A stretch of DNA of 64,000 nt from Tritrichomonas foetus (lineage: Eukaryota > Parabasalia > Tritrichomonadida > Tritrichomonadidae), in NCBI GenBank assembly GCA_001839685.1, contig MLAK01000509.1, forward strand, positions 66,636 through 130,635, written 5' to 3'. Positions 60,168 to 64,000 of this stretch are shown here, piece after piece; the stretch's first letter is position 1; every line of letters begins with the position of its first letter. A model generated the notes under the pieces. It did no database searches, had not been told where the DNA came from, and worked only from the letters and a program-made list of their open reading frames with translations. Position numbers and translations under genes: made by a program.

Positions 60168-61559
60168 TCATTTTGCACCTCTTTTTTTCGGTGGTGCTTG
60201 TCTATGTTTGATTTCGTCTACAATCTTCTTCATTCCAAGTTCTTCAAATGTACTTCTTAATTCTTCACTTTTCATGTTAATTCCGAACTTCTTCAAATTT
60301 CGAACCAAATCAAGGGAATTCTTCGAATTTTTAATGGAAATTTCCCAGGACGGCTTTCCTTTCAATCCAGTTGCTATTTTATTGAGAAGGATGTCTCTTT
60401 CTGTAAGTGGTGGTGGTGCTTCTCGGACTGGCTCAGGTTCGTTGATTCTAGCGCCGGCAGAAATAAAGCGAGTAAAGCTGCTCATTGTTAATTCACCTCC
60501 GTATTCATTAACAAGAGCTTCTACTACTTCTGGTGATACTTCGATTTTTGCATCATTCACCATACCACGATAAATATCATCCCAAGTTAAACGGTCACTA
60601 TTTCCTCTCCATGTTCCAAAGCAATCACGCAAGCTTCTGAATTTCGAATTTGCAAATCGTGCAATTAAAGAAATTGTTTGGTCTTCATTATAGTCTGTAC
60701 AATCTCTTGCATTTGAAAGGTCAATTGGTGCTGTTGGTTGCTCAATTGGTGCTTGTTTTTCAGCTTTTTCACCAAAAATTGAAGGATCCAACTCTTTTCG
60801 AGCATTTGATTGCGGTGTTGTCTTTTTAGGCGACTTCTCACCGAAAATTGATTCATCTAATTCTCTTCGAGCACCCGTGTGCTGTTGTTGTTGCTGTGTC
60901 AAATGAGATGGAGATGATTCACCAAAAATTGAAGGATCAAGAGCTCCACGTCCGCCGACAGCTGGTGATTTATCCTGTCTTTCAAATGGAGATTGCGGCT
61001 TCGCTGATGGCTTGGAGTTAAGCTCGAAGTCGTCCTTGCACTGTGATATTTCATACATCAAGAGATAATAGTTAAATGTACTGGAATTTGATGGATTGAC
61101 TCGATTAAGAATCGCAGATAGGTCTTGCGGGGAGTGAACGATCTGATTGGTGACTGCAAAATCAGATAATTGCTTTTGTGTGATGTATCCATCAGCGTTT
61201 GGATCGAGCGCAAGAAAATAGTCAATAAGATCTCTTCTATGAGCAAAAAGTGACGCTGTTGGTGAAAGATTTGGCCTTCCGGAATATGGTTCGTCATCCT
61301 CTTCTGGAAGATCATCACTTTGTAAAAAGCAAATGAAATCTCGGAATTGCATTTCTTTGCCAGAGCAATTAAATCTTTTCCAAACGAAATTAGCGTCATC
61401 TGGGTTCTTTGTGATTTTGTAGTCGACGAGGCGTTGGCAAAACCTTTCGAAAGTAAGTGGAGCATCACCTGTAAAGTGACTCCATCGCTTTTTGTTATTG
61501 TCAGCAAGGTCTAAAATTATCTTTCGTGTCTGGGAGACAAGTTTAGCGTGTCTAGACAT
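60168..61559 (-). CDS. EF-hand protein with SIFGE repeats
   Basis: 463 residues. A canonical calcium-binding loop, DPNADGYITQKQ, is at about 118-129; weaker paired EF-hand-like helices lie around it and at about 290-370. The middle has three copies of a short motif, ALDPSIFGE, ELDESIFGEKSP and ELDPSIFGEK (about 208-268), separated by Pro/Gln-rich linkers, with a Q5 run. The basic C-terminus ends in PPKKRGAK. It may tether a repeating partner through SIFGE. The ATG follows TTTCAAATTT, initiator-like. Family not named. Confidence 0.68.
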   Translation of the reverse strand: MSRHAKLVSQTRKIILDLADNNKKRWSHFTGDAPLTFERFCQRLVDYKITKNPDDANFVWKRFNCSGKEMQFRDFICFLQSDDLPEEDDEPYSGRPNLSPTASLFAHRRDLIDYFLALDPNADGYITQKQLSDFAVTNQIVHSPQDLSAILNRVNPSNSSTFNYYLLMYEISQCKDDFELNSKPSAKPQSPFERQDKSPAVGGRGALDPSIFGESSPSHLTQQQQQHTGARRELDESIFGEKSPKKTTPQSNARKELDPSIFGEKAEKQAPIEQPTAPIDLSNARDCTDYNEDQTISLIARFANSKFRSLRDCFGTWRGNSDRLTWDDIYRGMVNDAKIEVSPEVVEALVNEYGGELTMSSFTRFISAGARINEPEPVREAPPPLTERDILLNKIATGLKGKPSWEISIKNSKNSLDLVRNLKKFGINMKSEELRSTFEELGMKKIVDEIKHRQAPPKKRGAK

Positions 61560-62236
61560 AAATTTGAAACGAACTAGCTAATTTTTTCTGAACTTATTTG
61601 TCTGAGATTTAATGAAAAAGGTGTCTATCGTATGTAATAAAGCATTTAATATATTGAATAAGGAATATTGTTTTTATGTTCAACTTTTTCAATAATTATT
61701 TTTGTTAAGTAACTTTTTTGCCATTGATTGAGGTGTGAATGATCTTCGGCTTTTCATTAATTCATGGCATAGTAAAATGTAGGATATCTGCAATAATGTG
61801 TTTCCTATTTGTCACTAGGTAATAAATATAATATTTCCACAATATTTCAAATTTGATCAAGTAATTTCAGAAACACAATTCAGATAGATTTATGAAATAG
61901 AATAAATACATGTGTTTCATTATATGATTATAATGTCGATCATCTTTACAATCACTTTGAGTGAATTACATAGAAGGATAAGTGAAAAATTTGGTGATTA
62001 AATTTATTTGATAAAAAAATTGAGTTTCGATCACAAACAAAAACAAAAAAATCCAAATTAACAATCAGAATGAAACTTTTGAATACAACCGTTATTTCAC
62101 ATCTGTGCTAAAACATAATTATTTCGCATATAATATAATGATTAAGTATTGAAGTAGCATGTGAATAAAGGGATTTCCTCATAAAGTCACCGAATAAAAT
62201 TTTTTTTCACTTTTTGTTGATTTCAAAGAAGCATTA
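61560..62236. other. Divergent promoter region
   Basis: AT-rich spacer between the EF-hand gene (-) and the broken membrane-protein gene (+). No gene seen. Confidence 0.45.
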
Positions 62237-63965
62237 ATGGGTGCTGCATCATGGGGATCAGTCATATCCTCTTTAATAACCTATATGCAGCGCTTAGGAA
62301 TTAATGTATCTTTGGATTCCGTACCACTTCCTGATAAAATGAAGGAGATAATTGGTACGATCTATTTATTTTACCAAAAAATCCAAGACTCGATTCCCCA
62401 GTTTCCAGATTTTGATCTTCGATCTCAACTAATGGTTTTAGCATTAGGTATCCCTTTTGTTCTTGACGTAATCTTTGTTTGGTTTATCAACCCAATTAGT
62501 GTAACAATGACACATGTTTTAGATCTCATTGCATTCGGTGTTGGAACCTTCTTTATAACAGCATCAATAATTGGTGGCTGGAATCTAACCAATATTTCTA
62601 TTATTTGTGTTTGTGTTGTTTTTATTGTTCTGAAAGTTATTTTCACATTTCTAACCAAACAAAAGAATGATATCGAACTATATGTACTAGTTGATGCAAT
62701 ATGTGATTACTATATGCAAGGGATTTTCCATATAAAAAATGCGATTTATCATTTGGAGAACTAAATATGGCAATCTTTAAATTTTCCAAAATCATTGAAA
62801 TATTGCCTCCAAGGGCTAACTTACTCAATTCATATTCATTTTTATTAGTGTCACTTTGTTGTTTCTTTTTGTCATTTTGGTGTCTTGATGCTTTCCCCAT
62901 TCCTTATGATTTCCCTGAAATTGTATCATTATTGTTACCAATTATTGGAATTCCCTTAGGTTTTGTATTTTTTGTAATTTATGTTTTGCGATTATTTCAT
63001 TGTGGACGGTATTTTCTCATGCTTGTGAAGCAATTTATTAGAAGATGGGGATTAAGAGGTTTAATGATGATATTAGATATCCTTTATATTCCAATTCTTA
63101 CAGTGTTAATCAATTTAATCACTCCAGTTCATATTGGGTGCCCACAAGGTCAATATTTATATTACCAAGTTGTTAATAAGGATATAATTTATTATCCATT
63201 TGTTAATCATACAACTAGTTGCCTACCATGTGCTGAGTCTGAGTTCAGAAGTAATTTTTGTGATAGAAAATGTTCTGGTATGTCCGAATTAAGAATGAAA
63301 TTAGCACCAGACCTTTTATTCGTTGATGATATTCTTAAAATGACTTGTGGATTAATCATTTATACCCTTGGAATTGTTATGATAGGCCTTCCTCTACTTT
63401 GGTATTATATTATTAGAAGAAATCATCAATATATTAACTGAATCAATGTATATGGAGAAAACGAAAATATCAAATATGGCGCAATCATTCATAGACTTCA
63501 TTCAACAGGTGTATTTTTATTTCAAGACTATAAATCAAATTTTACTTTATGGGGAGTGGCTTTACTTGGCATGAAGTTTATTTTAATGATATTATCTTTG
63601 TTTTGTGATAATTTCTCTGAGAAATTAATATGGGCATTTCCTTTCTTTTATACAATAACATTCTGTTTGCATGCTTTCCTTAAACCTTATTTGTATACTT
63701 TTAACACTCTTTTTGAGTCGTCTTTGGAGTTTTTCAATATACTTTTTGCAATATTTACAATAATTGCATATTTTGGTGTTAATATTCCAGATGTCATAAC
63801 TTTACCTTTTTCAATCATATGTTTAATTATCAGAGAGATATATGTCGTAAAATAGAGCCTCACTTTTGGCGGGCAATAATGAGCAAAAACAGAACACCAG
63901 AAACGAAAACTAAAACCATTCAAAACATTTCATATATAGAACGACCCCCACCACTGACATCATAA
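62237..63965 (+). pseudogene. Broken multi-spanning membrane protein gene
   Basis: Three plus-strand frames form one membrane protein with several breaks. The first (62237-62764; starts MGAASWGSVISSLITYMQRL) changes frame at or near an A6 run at about 62734. The second (62767-63441) has a cysteine cluster (CLPCAESEF, NFCDRKCSGM) between membrane segments. A TGA at 63439-63441 then interrupts the same frame, which resumes with INVYGENENIKYG and continues to 63855. A further shift leads to a short tail ending at 63965. At least eight membrane segments are visible. The family is unrecognised. The frameshift at a short A-run could be an assembly error; the in-frame TGA is less easily explained that way. 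Confidence 0.6.
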
Positions 63966-64000
63966 ATTTTTCATTAATGATTTCAGAAATGATTTTTCAT

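Overview
The window is AT-rich eukaryotic nuclear DNA with large, almost uninterrupted genes on both strands. The best fit is a parabasalid flagellate, probably a Tritrichomonas-type trichomonad. (1) Many ATG codons sit within about 25 bp downstream of a TCA-type initiator, and stop codons often run into TAAA, the trichomonad poly(A) signal. (2) A DUF3447/ankyrin gene, a family heavily expanded in trichomonads, is present with decayed relatives. (3) An axonemal dynein p28 light chain and a FOR20/CEP20-like centriolar protein point to a flagellate. (4) A lipoate ligase carries a short presequence of hydrogenosomal type. (5) The ribosomal protein eS6 promoter matches the published T. vaginalis M3 and M5 elements. 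The species is inferred; no rRNA gene is present to settle it.

Layout: 0-11 kb holds a partial lipoate ligase (-), a karyopherin/HEAT protein (+), an SUV39-type SET methyltransferase (-), TAF1 (-) and a PP2A B56 subunit (-). 11-20 kb holds a TM9 protein (+) ending at an A22 tract, a decayed ankyrin array (-), an unrecognised protein, a ubiquitin-like-domain protein and a small interrupted ankyrin gene. 19.7-31 kb holds SGF29, dynein p28, an unrecognised protein, a PEHE-like nuclear protein, a LIM protein and an SFI1-like protein. 31.7-43 kb holds Raptor, two coding-like fragments, TRAPPC5, a membrane M28 peptidase, an importin-7/8-type karyopherin and a PLAC8 protein. 45-54 kb holds prefoldin 6, a FOR20-like protein, the DUF3447 gene with eleven ankyrin modules, a TKL kinase and a CAMK kinase. 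55-64 kb holds a VPS9-like protein, eS6, a coiled-coil protein, an EF-hand protein and a broken multi-spanning membrane gene.

The genes are independent transcription units, often divergent with short shared promoters. By role they fall into chromatin and transcription (SET, TAF1, SGF29, PEHE), membrane traffic (TM9, TRAPPC5, VPS9-like), nuclear transport (two karyopherins), growth and signalling (Raptor, B56, two kinases), flagellum and centriole (p28, FOR20-like, SFI1-like), and protein folding and translation (prefoldin, eS6).

The most unusual structure is at 46.5-48.2 kb. Ankyrin modules repeat every 150-165 bp. Ten of the eleven repeat-coding parts are open, while the 55-60 bp surplus between them is closed, shifts frame and carries a GGAATTTA-like motif at a fixed distance before the next repeat. 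Related spacers occur in a decayed array at 13.9-15.3 kb and a relic at 54.2 kb. An uncharacterised intron class at each repeat boundary is the leading explanation; transcripts would decide it.
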